DNA of 64,000 nt from Terrabacter aerolatus (GCF_007991735.1 NZ_BJYX01000006.1:124001-188000), one strand, 5' to 3'; positions 39,526-50,017 are shown, counted from the first letter of the stretch. Numbers and translations are program-made. Notes: a model not told the origin generated them from the sequence alone.

Positions 39526-40791
39526 TCAGGCCCCCTTGCTGCGGGTCTGCCTGGTGCGCGGCTGCTTGGCGCGGCGCGAGCGGGCGAGGGCGGCAGCCTC
39601 CTTCTCGAGGCTGCGCTGGCGGCGGTTCTTGGCGACGTCGGTGACGATGCGGCGCACGCGCGGCTGCTTGTCGACCTCGATCTGCTCGGCGCGGGCCCGG
39701 GCGGACTGGTCGACGAGCTGGACGAGGTGGGCGTCCAGCAGGTCCGGGTGCTCGAGCATGATGACGTGCCCGGCGTCGTTGACGACGATGTGCTCCGCGC
39801 CGGGGATCCCCTCGACGATGAGCTCGCTGTGCGACGGCGGCGTGAGGATGTCGTCGCGGCCGTTGAAGACGAGGACGACGGCGTGCCGGAACTCGAGCAG
39901 CGCGGGCCGCTTGTCGAACCCGTCGAACGTCTGGAGGTAGTCGTTGACGACGTCGAGCGGGGTGCTGAGCAGGATGTCTGCCGTGTAGCGCACGACCGAG
40001 CGCGGCACCGGCGAGGCGAACGAGTTCTGCTCGACCATGAAGTGCTCGATGTCGCGGCCGACCCGGCGGATGCGGGTGAACAGGTCGGGTCGGTTGCTCA
40101 GCGGTCCGAGCACCCCGGGCCCGAGGCGCTCGAGCATGAGCCGGCCGAACGTGGCGACGCGTCCACCGTTGGCGAGCATGATGCCGCCGGGGCTCGTGGC
40201 CACGAAGCCGGCCCCGACGACGCGCTCGACGACGAAGCGGGGCTGCTGCTCGCCCAGGGCGAGCATCGTCATGCCTCCCATCGAGTGCCCGACGAGCACG
40301 ATGTCGCCCTCGGGCACCAGCTGCTCGAGGACGGTGTGGAGGTCCTGACCGAGCCGGTCGATGGTGTAGCTGTCCTTCTCACCGCGCCCCGAGCGGCCGT
40401 GACCGCGCTGGTCCCAGCTGACGACGCGGTAGCCGGCCTCCTTGAGGGCCCGGCGCTGGTAGACCCAGCAGCGCAGGCTGAGGCAGTAGCCGTGGGTCAG
40501 CACGACGGTCGGCAGCTCGTCAGGACGGCCGTGGCGGGTCGTGCCGTCAGCCGCCTCGCGGGCCGCCGACGCGGTCGGGATGTCGATCTCGGCGTGCAGC
40601 GGGACGCCGTCGTCGGTGAGCACGACGTGCTCCTCGTCGGGCGTGATGTCGAGCAGCTCCGGGGTCTCGAGGGCCTCCATGGCGGCGCGGTGCTTGCCGG
40701 CCCGGTCGGCGGCGATGCCCGCGGCCACACCGGCCGCGACCCCGAGGGTGGCGGCCGCGATGCCGATGACCGGGTTGCGACGTGCGCTCAT
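39526..40791 (-). CDS. Alpha/beta hydrolase with N-terminal membrane segment
   Basis: 421 residues. An N-terminal hydrophobic stretch (PVIGIAAATLGVAAGVAAGIA) suggests anchoring. The fold is marked by VVLTHGYCLSLRCW (oxyanion region), SWDQRGHGRSGRG, the nucleophile elbow LVGHSMGGMTML, and a C-terminal HVIMLEHPDL holding the His. The C-terminus is Lys/Arg-rich. Substrate unknown. ATG overlaps the alr stop (ATGA). Its place between alr and tsaE is shared with many actinobacteria. Confidence 0.85.
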   Translation of the reverse strand: MSARRNPVIGIAAATLGVAAGVAAGIAADRAGKHRAAMEALETPELLDITPDEEHVVLTDDGVPLHAEIDIPTASAAREAADGTTRHGRPDELPTVVLTHGYCLSLRCWVYQRRALKEAGYRVVSWDQRGHGRSGRGEKDSYTIDRLGQDLHTVLEQLVPEGDIVLVGHSMGGMTMLALGEQQPRFVVERVVGAGFVATSPGGIMLANGGRVATFGRLMLERLGPGVLGPLSNRPDLFTRIRRVGRDIEHFMVEQNSFASPVPRSVVRYTADILLSTPLDVVNDYLQTFDGFDKRPALLEFRHAVVLVFNGRDDILTPPSHSELIVEGIPGAEHIVVNDAGHVIMLEHPDLLDAHLVQLVDQSARARAEQIEVDKQPRVRRIVTDVAKNRRQRSLEKEAAALARSRRAKQPRTRQTRSKGA

Positions 40792-41981
40792 GCGTCGCCT
40801 CCGGCCGCACCCACGTAGAGCCTCGGGACCCGCGCCCCGAGCCGGGTGACGATCTCGTAGCTGATGGTGCCGGTCGCGTCGGCCCACTCCTGGGCGGTGG
40901 GCTCACCGGGCGCGCCCCCGAAGAGGGTGACGACGTCACCGGCCCGGGCCTGCGAGGCCGGTCCGAGGTCGACGACGAACTGGTCCATGCAGACCCGGCC
41001 CGCGATCGTCGTGCGACGCCCCTCGACGAGGACGGGTCCGACGTTGGTCGCGTTGCGCGGCACGCCGTCGGCGTAGCCGGCCGGCACGAGCCCGACGACG
41101 GTGTCGACGTCGGGCACGTAGGCATGGCCGTAGCTGACGCCCTGCCCCGCGGGCAGCGCCTTGACGAGCGCGAGCCGCGCCCGCAGCGTCATGACGGGCC
41201 GCAGCCCGAAGTCGTCGTCGACCTGCGGCACCGGTGTCAGGCCGTACATCGCGATACCCGGTCGCACGAGGTCGGCGTGCGCCGACGGGTGCACGAGCGT
41301 CGCCGCCGAGTTGGCGAGATGGCGCACCTCCGGGCGCAGGCCGGCCCGCTCGGCCTCGGTGACGGCCTCGAAGAAGCGCTCCTGCTGGGCGAGCACCGTG
41401 GGGTGCTCGGGCGAGTCGGCGTGGGCGAAGTGGGTCCAGATGCCGACGACGGCGACCGAGCCCCGGGACTCGAGGCGCCGCGCGTGCTCGACGAGCGTCG
41501 TCCAGTCGGCGCCGTAGGCACCACCACGGCCCAGTCCCGTGTCGACCTTGAGGTGCACGCGGGCGGTGCGGCCCAGCTCCGAGGCCGCAGCGGCGATCTC
41601 GTCGAGCACCCACGGGGCCGAGGCGGAGAGGTCGATGTCGCGGGCGACGGCGCCGGCGAAGTCCGCGCCGGGCACGCTGAGCCAGGTCAGCAGCCGCGTC
41701 GTGAGGCCCGCGTCGCGCAGCGCGAACGCCTCGGCGAACTGGGCGACGCCCAGCCACGTGGCGCCGCCCCGCACCGCGGCGCGGGCGACCGGCAGGAGGC
41801 CGTGACCGTAGGCGTCGGCCTTGACGACGGCCATGAACTCGGACGCCCGTGCGAGGGCCCGCAGCGTGCGGACGTTGGCCTCGAGCGCCGCGAGGTCGAT
41901 CTCGGCCCACACGGTCAGGCCGTGGGTCTCCGGGATGGGCGTCGCGGTCCGTTCGGCGTCGGAGGCGTCGATCTGGCTCAT
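40788..41981 (-). CDS. alr: Alanine racemase
   Basis: 397 residues. PLP lysine in FMAVVKADAYGHGLLPVARA; the second-domain catalytic Tyr is in GQGVSYGHAYV. It makes D-alanine for peptidoglycan. ATG at 41981. A short GC-rich gap to nnr (41982-42077) contains a 9-bp triplication, GGTCAGCC(A/G), at about 42058-42085. Confidence 0.95.
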   Translation of the reverse strand: MSQIDASDAERTATPIPETHGLTVWAEIDLAALEANVRTLRALARASEFMAVVKADAYGHGLLPVARAAVRGGATWLGVAQFAEAFALRDAGLTTRLLTWLSVPGADFAGAVARDIDLSASAPWVLDEIAAAASELGRTARVHLKVDTGLGRGGAYGADWTTLVEHARRLESRGSVAVVGIWTHFAHADSPEHPTVLAQQERFFEAVTEAERAGLRPEVRHLANSAATLVHPSAHADLVRPGIAMYGLTPVPQVDDDFGLRPVMTLRARLALVKALPAGQGVSYGHAYVPDVDTVVGLVPAGYADGVPRNATNVGPVLVEGRRTTIAGRVCMDQFVVDLGPASQARAGDVVTLFGGAPGEPTAQEWADATGTISYEIVTRLGARVPRLYVGAAGGDA

Positions 41982-42077
41982 GCGTGAAGTCTCGCAGGTC
42001 GTCGGGATGGTCCGGGTCGGGGTCGGCGCGGGCGGGCGGTGGGGTCCGTCGCGAGCCGGTCAGCCAGGTCAGCCGGG

Positions 42078-43679
42078 TCAGCCGGGGGCCGACCGTCCCC
42101 GGGCCAGCAGGTCACGCACGGTCGGACGGATGCCGTGGGCCACCGCGAGCGCCCGCAGCGGGCCGCCGCCGGACACCCGGTCAGCGGTGACGCCGTGCAC
42201 GAGGGCACCGAGCGAGGCCGCGTCGTGCGGGGTCAGTCCTGCCGCGAGGAGAGCGCCGATGACGCCGGAGAGCACGTCTCCGGCTCCCGCCGTGGCGAGC
42301 CACGGCGGGGCGTCGGCCTGGGAGCGCACCGGCTCGCCGTCGGTGACGACGAGTGTCGTGGCGCCCTTGAGCAGCACGGTGGCGCCGGTCAGCGCGACGA
42401 GACGTCGGGCGTGCCCGAGCGGGTCGCCCTTGACGTCGTCGGCAGTGACCTCGTGCCGGTCGCCCTCGTCGCCGTCGGCGGGACCGGTGACGGGACGTCG
42501 GCCGCGGCTCTCGCCTGCAGAGGTCACGGGAGCGCCGTGGTTCCCGTCAGCCGTACCGGCGGACCGGGTCTCGAGACGGTTCAGGAGTCGCGCGAGCTCC
42601 CCGGCGTGCGGCGTCAGGACGGTCGGGGCGGTTCGCCGACCCTCGACGAGCGCGAGTCCACCGGCGTCGACGACGACGGGCAGGTCGCTCGCGAGGGCCG
42701 CCCGTGCGGCCTCGAGCTGGGCTCGGGAACGCTCGTCGTCGGCCTCGGTGTCGAGCCCCGGTCCGACGGCCCAGGCCTGCACTCGGCCGTCGCCCACGAC
42801 CGCCTCGGGCACCGCCTGGTGCACGAGACCGACGGGCGTGGGGGTGCCGACGTAGCGGAGCATCCCGACGCCGGCCTCGGCGGCCGAGGTCGTGCAGAGC
42901 ACCGCGGCGCCCGGGTAGGCCTCGCTGCCGGCCACGACACCGAGGACGCCACGGGAGTACTTGTCGTCACCGCTGCCGGGGACCGGCCACAGGTCGACGA
43001 CGTCGTCCCAGGTCAGCCGCTCGACGGCGGCCGGTGCCTCGGCCAGGTCGACGCCGATGTCGACGACGGTGAGCCGGCCCGTGGCCGCCTCGCCCGCCGG
43101 GAGCAGGTGGACCGGCTTCGGTGTGCCGAACGTGACGGTCTCGTCGGCCCACACGGCGTCGTCCTCGCCCTCCTCGCCGGCGGGGTCGAGCCCGCTCGCG
43201 AGGTCGACGGCGATGACCCAGGCGTCGTCGTCGACGGCGTCGACGAGTCGGGCGGCCTCGGGTCGCAGACCCGGACGGCCCCCGATGCCGACGATGCCGT
43301 CGAGGACGAGGTCGGCCTCGGCGACGACGTCGGCCGCAGCAGCGGCGCCGTCGGCGGCCACGTGGACCATGACCCCGGCCACCTCGGCGCTCTCGAGGCC
43401 CCCGACGTGCACCCCGGACCGCCCGGAGGGCGGCACGAGCACCACGGCGCAGGCGAAGCCCGTCTCGGCGAGGTGGGCGACGGCATACAACGTGTCGCCG
43501 CCGTTGTCGCCGGCCCCGACGAGCCCGACGACGGTCGTGCCCTCGGTGTCGGCGAGGCGGGCCGCGGCCACCTCGGCGAGGCCGAGCGCGGCGCGGGACA
43601 TGAGCTCGCCCTCGGGCAGCTGCGCCATGGCGGCAGCCTCGGCGGCCCTGACGGTCTCGACGGAGTGCGCGCGGATCAT
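42078..43679 (-). CDS. nnr: Bifunctional NAD(P)H-hydrate epimerase / ADP-dependent hydrate dehydratase
   Basis: 533 residues. The N-terminal epimerase (YjeF_N) has GLVGAGDNGGDTLYAVAHL; the C-terminal dehydratase has KYSRGVLGVVAGSEAYPGAAVL, LTPHAGELARLL and TAGAGDVLSGVIGALL. It repairs hydrated NADH and NADPH. About 45 residues between LLNRLETRS and EVTADDVKGD form a Gly/Asp/Arg-rich insertion in the dehydratase domain. ATG overlaps the acpS stop. Confidence 0.93.
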   Translation of the reverse strand: MIRAHSVETVRAAEAAAMAQLPEGELMSRAALGLAEVAAARLADTEGTTVVGLVGAGDNGGDTLYAVAHLAETGFACAVVLVPPSGRSGVHVGGLESAEVAGVMVHVAADGAAAAADVVAEADLVLDGIVGIGGRPGLRPEAARLVDAVDDDAWVIAVDLASGLDPAGEEGEDDAVWADETVTFGTPKPVHLLPAGEAATGRLTVVDIGVDLAEAPAAVERLTWDDVVDLWPVPGSGDDKYSRGVLGVVAGSEAYPGAAVLCTTSAAEAGVGMLRYVGTPTPVGLVHQAVPEAVVGDGRVQAWAVGPGLDTEADDERSRAQLEAARAALASDLPVVVDAGGLALVEGRRTAPTVLTPHAGELARLLNRLETRSAGTADGNHGAPVTSAGESRGRRPVTGPADGDEGDRHEVTADDVKGDPLGHARRLVALTGATVLLKGATTLVVTDGEPVRSQADAPPWLATAGAGDVLSGVIGALLAAGLTPHDAASLGALVHGVTADRVSGGGPLRALAVAHGIRPTVRDLLARGRSAPG

Positions 43680-44029
43680 CAGCCCTCCGCGATGACGACG
43701 GCCGACGCGACACCCGCGTCGTGGGACAGGGAGACGTGGAAGGAGTCGACGCCGAGGTCGTCGGCCCGCGCCTGCACGGTGCCGCCGATCTCGAGCGACG
43801 GGCGCCCGTCCTCGCCGGTCACGACGCGCGCGTCGGTCCAGTGCAGGCCGACCGGGGCACCGAGGGACTTGGCGAGCGCCTCCTTGGCGGCGAAGCGGGC
43901 CGCGAGCGAGGCGACGCCGAGGTGGCGCTCCTCGACCGTGAAGAGGCGCTCGCGCAGCGCGGGAGTGCGCTCGAGGGTGGCCTCGAAACGCGCGATGTCC
44001 ACGACGTCGATCCCGACCCCGACGATCAC
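43679..44029 (-). CDS. acpS: Holo-[acyl-carrier-protein] synthase
   Basis: 116 residues. [19 protein letters not shown] holds the Mg-binding Asp; [15 protein letters not shown] holds the second acidic residue; [13 protein letters not shown] is the C-terminal motif. It transfers 4'-phosphopantetheine from CoA to ACP. It starts 1 bp after the glmS stop region and overlaps nnr. Confidence 0.96.
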   Translation of the reverse strand: MIVGVGIDVVDIARFEATLERTPALRERLFTVEERHLGVASLAARFAAKEALAKSLGAPVGLHWTDARVVTGEDGRPSLEIGGTVQARADDLGVDSFHVSLSHDAGVASAVVIAEG

Positions 44030-44030
44030 G

Positions 44031-45890
44031 TCACTCGACCGTGACCGACTTGGCGAGGTTGCGCGGCTGGTCGACGTCGAGGCCCTTGGCGGTCGACAGC
44101 CAGAGGGCGAAGACCTGCAACGGCACGACCGTCAGCAGCGGCGCGAGCAGCGGCGACGTCGCGGGCACCCGGATGACCTCGTCGGCGAACGGCACGACGG
44201 CCTCGTCGCCCTCCTCGGCGATGACGAGGGTGCGGGCGCCGCGGGCGCGGATCTCCTGGATGTTGCTGACGACCTTGCCGTGCAGGCCGTGCTCGCTCGT
44301 CGGCGACGGCACGACGACGAAGACCGGCTGACCGGGCTCGATGAGCGCGATGGGGCCGTGCTTGAGCTCACCCGCCGCGAAGCCCTCGGCGTGGATGTAG
44401 GCGAGCTCCTTGAGCTTGAGCGCGCCCTCCATGGCGATCGGGTAACCGACGTGGCGGCCGAGGAAGAGCACCGAGCGGGTGTCGGCCATGAACCCCGCGA
44501 TCTCCTTGACGCGGCCCATCTGGCCGAGGAGGGTCTCGATCTTGGCCGGGACGCCGCTCAGCTCCTTCATGACCGACTGCGCGTCGTCGGCGTAGGACCC
44601 GCCGCGCAGCTGGGCGAGGTAGAGGCCGAGGACGTAGCAGGCCGTGATCTGGGCGAGGAACGCCTTCGTCGACGCGACGGCGATCTCGGGGCCGGCGTGC
44701 GTGTAGAGCACGGCGTCGGACTCGCGCGGGATCGTCGAGCCGTGCGTGTTGCACACCGACACGGTGATCGCGCCGAGATGGCGGGCGTGCTTGACGGCCA
44801 TGAGGGTGTCCATCGTCTCGCCCGACTGGCTGATCGAGACGACGAGGGTGCGCTCGTTGACGATGGGGTCGCAGTAGCGGAACTCGTGGGCCAGGGCGAC
44901 CTCGACGGGGATCCTCGTCCAGTGCTCGATGGCGTACTTCGCGACCATGCCGGCATACGCGGCCGTGCCGCAGGCGACGATGGTGATGCGGTCGACGGCC
45001 TTGAGCTGCTCCTCCGAGATGCTCATCTCGTCGAGCACGAGGCGACCGTCGGCATCGGTGCGGCCGAGGAGGGTGTCGGCGACGGCGTGCGGCTGGTCGT
45101 GGATCTCCTTCTCCATGAACGTCGCGTAGCCGCCCTTCTCGGCGGCGGCGGCGTCCCACGTGACCTCGTAGGCCTTGCCCTCCGCGGGCGTGCCGTCGAA
45201 GTTGATGACGGACGCGCCGTCGGGCGTGATCGTGACGATCTGGTCCTGGGCGAGCTCGAGGGCGTGGCGGGTGTGGCCGATGAAGGCGGCGACGTCCGAG
45301 CCGAGGTAGTTGGCGTCGTCGCCGAGGCCGACGACGAGGGGGCTGTTGCGACGGGCGCCGACGACGACACCGGGCTGGTCGGCGTGGATCGCGAGGAGCG
45401 TGAAGGCGCCCTCGAGGTCGGCGACGACGGCGCGCATGGCGACGGTCAGGTCGTGCTCGCGGTCGTAGGCCGCGGCGACGAGGTGCGCGACGACCTCGGT
45501 GTCGGTCTCGCTCGTGAACTCGACACCGTCGGCCAGCAGGCCCTGCTTGAGGGCGTGGAAGTTCTCGATGATGCCGTTGTGGATCAGGGCGAGCTTGCCG
45601 TCCCTGCCGCCGCGGTGCGGGTGGGCGTTCTGGTCGGTCGGTCCGCCGTGCGTGGCCCAGCGGGTGTGGCCGATGCCCGTCGTCGACGGCGGCAGCGGGC
45701 TCGTCTCGAGCTCGGCCACGAGGTTGGCGAGCTTGCCGGACTTCTTGCGGGTCTCGACGTGGTCACCGTCGAGGAGCGCCACGCCGGCCGAGTCGTAGCC
45801 GCGGTACTCCAGGCGGGCCAGGCCCTCCATGACGACGTCGAGAGCCGTCCCGTCGTCCGACCGCCCCACGTAACCCACGATTCCACACAT
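44031..45890 (-). CDS. glmS: Glutamine--fructose-6-phosphate aminotransferase
   Basis: 619 residues. Mature N-terminus [14 protein letters not shown] (catalytic Cys2), glutaminase motif [19 protein letters not shown], and two SIS domains ([27 protein letters not shown]). C-terminus ends [15 protein letters not shown], as normal. It makes glucosamine-6-phosphate for peptidoglycan and mycothiol. Leaderless start (TAGGCT, 7 nt before the ATG). No glmS ribozyme is present. Confidence 0.97.
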   Translation of the reverse strand: MCGIVGYVGRSDDGTALDVVMEGLARLEYRGYDSAGVALLDGDHVETRKKSGKLANLVAELETSPLPPSTTGIGHTRWATHGGPTDQNAHPHRGGRDGKLALIHNGIIENFHALKQGLLADGVEFTSETDTEVVAHLVAAAYDREHDLTVAMRAVVADLEGAFTLLAIHADQPGVVVGARRNSPLVVGLGDDANYLGSDVAAFIGHTRHALELAQDQIVTITPDGASVINFDGTPAEGKAYEVTWDAAAAEKGGYATFMEKEIHDQPHAVADTLLGRTDADGRLVLDEMSISEEQLKAVDRITIVACGTAAYAGMVAKYAIEHWTRIPVEVALAHEFRYCDPIVNERTLVVSISQSGETMDTLMAVKHARHLGAITVSVCNTHGSTIPRESDAVLYTHAGPEIAVASTKAFLAQITACYVLGLYLAQLRGGSYADDAQSVMKELSGVPAKIETLLGQMGRVKEIAGFMADTRSVLFLGRHVGYPIAMEGALKLKELAYIHAEGFAAGELKHGPIALIEPGQPVFVVVPSPTSEHGLHGKVVSNIQEIRARGARTLVIAEEGDEAVVPFADEVIRVPATSPLLAPLLTVVPLQVFALWLSTAKGLDVDQPRNLAKSVTVE

Positions 45891-45961
45891 GAGAACCAGC
45901 CTAGGGGAACCCGGGAGGGGCCAACGCCACCCGGGGCCGGGGTGTCCGCAAGAATGTCCCC

Positions 45962-46957
45962 GTGTCGCAGCCATCCAGCGGTATCGACGGGAACGGCGGG
46001 GGCACCGCCGCGAACGGGACCGTCATCCCGTCGCCCTACGTCGAGTTCGACCGGGCCGCGTGGTCCCGGTTGCGCGAGAACCACCCGCTCAACCTCGACG
46101 ACGCCGACCTCGCGCGGCTGCGCGGCCTCGGCGACCGCGTCGACCTCAACGAGGTCGAGGAGGTCTACCTCCCCCTCTCGCGCCTGCTCAACTTCTACGT
46201 CGGGGCGACCCGCCAGCTGCACCAGGTGACGAGCGACTTCCTCGGCGAGCGGCCGGCCAAGACGCCCTTCGTCATCGGGGTGGCCGGGTCCGTGGCCGTC
46301 GGCAAGTCCACGACCGCCCGCATCCTGCGCGAGATGCTCGCCCGCTGGCCCGACACCCCGCGCGTCGCCCTCGTCACGACCGACGGCTTCCTGCTGCCCA
46401 ACGCCGAGCTCGAGGAGCGGGGACTCCTGCAGCGCAAGGGATTCCCGGAGTCCTACGACCGGCGGGCCCTGCTCCGCTTCGTCGCCGAGATCAAGTCCGG
46501 CCGGGCCGAGGTCACGGCGCCCGTCTACTCGCACCTGACCTACGACATCGTGCCCGGCGAGCGCATCGTCGTGCGCCAGCCCGACGTGCTCATCGTCGAG
46601 GGTCTCAACGTGCTGCAGGCGCCCCAGGTGCATCCCGTGCGCGGCACCGGCCTCGCGGTCAGCGACTTCTTCGACTTCTCCGTCTACGTCGACGCGTGGG
46701 TCGACGACGTGCGCAAGTGGTACGTCGAGCGTTTCCTGCGGCTGCGCGAGACGGCGTTCTCCGACCCCGACTCCTACTTCCACCGCTACGCCGTGCTCTC
46801 CGACGAGGAGGCCGTGGCGACCGCCAACCGGATCTGGCGCGAGATCAACGGGCCGAACCTCGTCGAGAACATCCTGCCGACGCGCTCGCGCGCGAGCCTC
46901 GTGCTGTCCAAGGGCGACAACCACGAGGTGCGACGGGTGCGCCTGCGCAAGATCTGA
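45962..46957 (+). CDS. coaA: Type I pantothenate kinase
   Basis: 331 residues. P-loop [17 protein letters not shown], and [34 protein letters not shown] and IVEGLNVLQ mark CoaA. First step of CoA synthesis. GTG start with AAGAAT 6 nt upstream. Divergent from glmS. Confidence 0.96.
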   Translation: MSQPSSGIDGNGGGTAANGTVIPSPYVEFDRAAWSRLRENHPLNLDDADLARLRGLGDRVDLNEVEEVYLPLSRLLNFYVGATRQLHQVTSDFLGERPAKTPFVIGVAGSVAVGKSTTARILREMLARWPDTPRVALVTTDGFLLPNAELEERGLLQRKGFPESYDRRALLRFVAEIKSGRAEVTAPVYSHLTYDIVPGERIVVRQPDVLIVEGLNVLQAPQVHPVRGTGLAVSDFFDFSVYVDAWVDDVRKWYVERFLRLRETAFSDPDSYFHRYAVLSDEEAVATANRIWREINGPNLVENILPTRSRASLVLSKGDNHEVRRVRLRKI

Positions 46958-47004
46958 GCGCCTGCCGGGCAGTCAGCGCCGCCCGCGGAGCGCGTCCGAG
47001 AGCA

Positions 47005-47052
47005 CGTATGCCGTGTGGCGGGCTCCCGGGGGAGCTCGCCACACGGCATACG
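47005..47052. terminator. 22-bp near-perfect inverted repeat made of two extended GTATGCCG copies
   Basis: Arms 47005-47026 and 47031-47052 pair throughout with one G-T wobble and a CGGG loop. Each arm begins with CGTATGCCGTGTGGCG, the longest form of the motif. It separates coaA from the convergent transglycosylase-like gene, so it should stop transcription from both sides. Confidence 0.85.
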
Positions 47053-47063
47053 CGAAGGTCAGG

Positions 47064-47996
47064 TCAGTACCAGTGCGGCGAGCGCGCCTGCCAGGTCGAC
47101 CAGGCGTTGCACGGGTTGCCGTAGGACATCTCGATGTACCAGAGGCCCCACTTGATCTGGGTGAGCGGGTTGGTGCGGTAGTCGGCACCGAACTGCGACA
47201 TCTTGCTCGCCGGCAGGGACTGCGGGATGCCGTACGCGCCGGAGCTGGCGTTCTCCGCGGACCAGCGCCAGCCGCTCTCGCCCGTCCACAGGTTGACGAG
47301 GCAGTTGTACTGCGCGTCGCTCGACCAGCCGTGGTCGGCCATGAGGATGCGGGCCGCCGACTGCGGGTCGCTCTGGGCGTTGTCGATGACGCGCTGACGC
47401 TCCTGGTCGCGCGCTGCCTTGGCGGCGGCCTGGCGGGCCAGCTCGGCCTGCTTTGCGGCCTCCTGCTTCTGCTTGGCCTCGAGCTCCTTGGCCGTGCGCA
47501 GACCGGTGGCGGCGATGGCGGTGCGTCGCTCGTTGCGCGAGACCGACGCGGCGGCGCGGTAGGTCGTGTCGACCGTGGAGGCGCGGGCCAGCTCGTCCGT
47601 CTGGGCCACGACGCCGTTGCCGACGACGAAGGCAGCCGCGTCGGAGCTGATGAGGTTCGTGGCCTTGGCGTAGGCGAAGCCGGAGGCGCCCAGGCCGAGG
47701 GCCAGGGCCCCCGCGAGGATCGGGCGGCCGACGTGCCGCCGGCGCGAGCTCGGCTTGGTGTGGCGGCTGCTCCGGGTGGGGTGCGGGCGCTCGGGCGCCG
47801 ACGGGACCGCCGGGACGGCTCGGGTCGAGTCGACCGCTCGCCGAGCGCCGGGGGTCACCGGACGCGGGTCGCGGGAGACCGCCGGGACCTCCTCGCCTCG
47901 GGCCGCGCCGGACCGCACCGTGGAGGGGGTGGGGTTCGGGCGCGGAGCGGTCGAGGGGGCCGGTGCGTTGCGGTGCCGGCCTTCATACCGTGCCAT
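47064..47996 (-). CDS. Secreted or anchored transglycosylase-like protein (lytic SLT-type C-terminal domain)
   Basis: 310 residues. A long basic, Pro/Ser-rich cytoplasmic N-terminus (about 90 residues) precedes one hydrophobic helix (RPILAGALALGLGASGFAYA). Next is a coiled-coil-like Lys/Glu/Ala region (ELEAKQKQEAAKQAELARQA). The C-terminal 95 residues (NCLVNLWTGESGWRW, GAYGIPQSLPASKMSQFG, IKWGLWYIEMSYGNPCNAW) match the lysozyme-like domain of actinobacterial transglycosylases and resuscitation-type muralytic proteins. Probable cell-wall remodelling. Confidence 0.82.
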   Translation of the reverse strand: MARYEGRHRNAPAPSTAPRPNPTPSTVRSGAARGEEVPAVSRDPRPVTPGARRAVDSTRAVPAVPSAPERPHPTRSSRHTKPSSRRRHVGRPILAGALALGLGASGFAYAKATNLISSDAAAFVVGNGVVAQTDELARASTVDTTYRAAASVSRNERRTAIAATGLRTAKELEAKQKQEAAKQAELARQAAAKAARDQERQRVIDNAQSDPQSAARILMADHGWSSDAQYNCLVNLWTGESGWRWSAENASSGAYGIPQSLPASKMSQFGADYRTNPLTQIKWGLWYIEMSYGNPCNAWSTWQARSPHWY

Positions 47997-48233
47997 GAAC
48001 AGACGTCACGCCTTCCTGGGTTCGGGGGTGTGCCGGGCGTGGAGGTCTTCGGGCGATGGCCCGTCGACGGCTCCGCCCGACGTCAGTGCACGACCTCCGA
48101 CCGACGCGCCCACACCCCGAGGTGAGCGTTATCGTTCCGAGATCTTCAACCAGACACGGTGCCAGCAGACCGTAACAGGTGCAAATCGGCGTCCACCCCC
48201 GGGGTCGCCACGGGCCGTGAATGGCGTGGCCCA
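47997..48233 (-). other. Leader/promoter region of the transglycosylase-like gene
   Basis: About 240 bp upstream of the start (minus strand). A relatively AT-rich core at 48128-48180 includes TTGAAG and GATAAC on the minus strand, so the promoter is probably there, leaving a leader of about 120-130 nt. AGGAAGG precedes the start by about 14 nt. I looked for a c-di-AMP (ydaO) riboswitch and did not find its conserved blocks. Confidence 0.4.
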
Positions 48234-48276
48234 GCGCACAGCGCCCCCGAGAACCGTGCTCGGGGACGCTGTGCGC
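48234..48276 (-). terminator. Terminator hairpin of phoH
   Basis: Arms 48234-48251 and 48259-48276 pair over 17 of 18 bases around a 7-nt loop. It begins 9 bp after the stop of the PIN-PhoH gene on the minus strand. Confidence 0.75.
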
Positions 48277-48284
48277 AGTGTGAC

Positions 48285-49700
48285 TCAGGTCACATCGATG
48301 CCTTCGAGCATGTCGGTGACGAGGGCCGCGATGGGACTGCGCTCGCTCCTCGTCAGGGTCACGTGGGCGAAGAGCGGGTGGCCCTTGAGCTTCTCGATGA
48401 CGGCCGCCACGCCGTCGTGCCGGCCCACCCGGAGGTTGTCACGCTGGGCCACGTCGTGGGTGAGCACGACCTTGCTGTTCTGCCCGATGCGACTCAGCAC
48501 GGTGAGCAGGACGTTGCGCTCGAGGGACTGCGCCTCGTCGACGATGACGAACGCGTCGTGCAGGGACCGGCCACGGATGTGGGTCAGGGGCAGGACCTCG
48601 AGCAGGCCGCGGTCCATGATCTCCTCGACGACCTCGGTCGACACGAGGGCGCTCAGCGTGTCGAAGACCGCCTGTCCCCACGGGTTCATCTTCTCGGCCT
48701 CGGTGCCGGGCAGGTAGCCGAGCTCCTGGCCGCCGACGGCGAAGAGGGGGCGGAAGACCAGCACCTTGCGCTGGATGCGACGCTCCATGACCGACTCGAG
48801 GCCGGCGCAGAGCGCGAGGGCCGACTTGCCGGTCCCGGCCCGGCCGCCGAGGCTGAGGATGCCGACGTCGGGGTCGAGGAGCAGGTCGAGGGCGATCCGC
48901 TGCTCGGCGCTGCGCCCGTGCAGGCCGAACGCGTCGCGGTCGCCCCGGACGAGCCGGATCTGCTTGTCGGCCCCGACGCGCCCGAGACCGCTTCCCCGCG
49001 GCGAGAGCAGGACGAGACCGGTGTGGCACGGCAGCTCGGCGGCTCCGGCGTGCTCGATGCGGCCCTTGTCGTAGAGCTGGTCGAGCTCCTCGGAGCTGAC
49101 CTCGAGCTCCTGCATGCCCGTCCAGCCGGAGTCGACGCCCTGCTCGTGGCGGTACTCCTCCGCCTCGAGGCCGCACGCCGAGGCCTTGACCCGCATCGGC
49201 AGGTCCTTGGACACGATGGTCACGTCGGCGCCCTCGTTGGCGAGGTTGCGGGCGACGGCCAGGATGCGGGTGTCGTTGTCGCCGAGCCGGAAACCGGCCG
49301 GCAGCGACGACGGGTCGGTGTGGTTGAGCTCGACGCGCAGGGTACCGCCGTCGGTGCCGACGGCCACCGGCTGGTCGAGCCGACCCTCGCTGATCCGCAG
49401 GTCGTCGAGCAGGCGCAGCGCCTGGCGGGCGAAGTAGCCGAGCTCGGGGTGGTGCCGCTTGCCCTCGAGCTCGGTGACGACGACGACCGGGAGGACGACC
49501 TCGTGCTCGGCGAAACGGAGCATCGCCCGGGGGTCGGACAGGAGCACGGACGTGTCGAGGACGTACGTCTTGTGCCCGGGCTCGCGTTCGCGGGCCGTCG
49601 TGCGCGTGGAGGCGCGTGTCGTGGCGCGTGTGGAGGCCGCGGCCGGCTTGGTGGTGCTGCTGGCGGGGTCCGACGTGACCTGACGGGTCGTACGAGCCAT
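48285..49700 (-). CDS. PIN-domain/PhoH-like ATPase (PhoH2 type)
   Basis: 471 residues. After a Thr/Arg-rich N-terminus, the PIN ribonuclease domain starts at [16 protein letters not shown] and shows the acidic residues [11 protein letters not shown]. The PhoH ATPase has Walker [18 protein letters not shown] and Walker [17 protein letters not shown]. PhoH2 in mycobacteria is an RNA helicase/RNase encoded with a small upstream antitoxin, PhoAT; I see no such gene here. GGGAG precedes the ATG. Confidence 0.92.
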   Translation of the reverse strand: MARTTRQVTSDPASSTTKPAAASTRATTRASTRTTAREREPGHKTYVLDTSVLLSDPRAMLRFAEHEVVLPVVVVTELEGKRHHPELGYFARQALRLLDDLRISEGRLDQPVAVGTDGGTLRVELNHTDPSSLPAGFRLGDNDTRILAVARNLANEGADVTIVSKDLPMRVKASACGLEAEEYRHEQGVDSGWTGMQELEVSSEELDQLYDKGRIEHAGAAELPCHTGLVLLSPRGSGLGRVGADKQIRLVRGDRDAFGLHGRSAEQRIALDLLLDPDVGILSLGGRAGTGKSALALCAGLESVMERRIQRKVLVFRPLFAVGGQELGYLPGTEAEKMNPWGQAVFDTLSALVSTEVVEEIMDRGLLEVLPLTHIRGRSLHDAFVIVDEAQSLERNVLLTVLSRIGQNSKVVLTHDVAQRDNLRVGRHDGVAAVIEKLKGHPLFAHVTLTRSERSPIAALVTDMLEGIDVT

Positions 49701-49962
49701 GTGCCACTCCCTACGCGGCGCGCTTCGCGCGCCTAATCGCTCCCGAGATGCCGGGCGGCCACCAGAGGGTGGCGTCGTGCCCGGCCCTCCGTCCTGAGCG
49801 ATCGCTCCATGGGTGGGCCTCCTGGCAACGCCCGACGGGTGTCGGCCGTTGGGTCGACGGTACGACCAGGGAGCGACACCGGTGGGGATTGAACGCCGTC
49901 GTGTCGTCGTGTCGCCCGAGTGTTCACACGGGCGTAACGCAGCGGTCCCGGAACCGACGCGA

Positions 49963-50017
49963 ACCCACTCGGAACCCACGCGGCACCCACGCGGAACCCA
50001 CTCGGAACCGGCGAGGA
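49963..50017. repeat. 11-bp imperfect tandem repeat, five units
   Basis: Units ACCCACTCGGA, ACCCACGCGGC, ACCCACGCGGA, ACCCACTCGGA and ACCGGCGAGGA follow each other directly, preceded by a 10-bp partial copy. The repeat lies at the end of the 49701-50039 gap between phoH and the small membrane protein gene, and otherwise that gap shows no gene. Confidence 0.85.

Noticed and set aside
45891-45961. glmS ribozyme upstream of glmS
   Set aside because: The gap is too short, the -10 box is 7 nt from the start codon, and no ribozyme core is visible; the element is also not expected in this phylum.
47997-48233. c-di-AMP (ydaO) riboswitch before the transglycosylase-like gene
   Set aside because: Such genes often carry one in actinobacteria, but I could not find the conserved sequence blocks.
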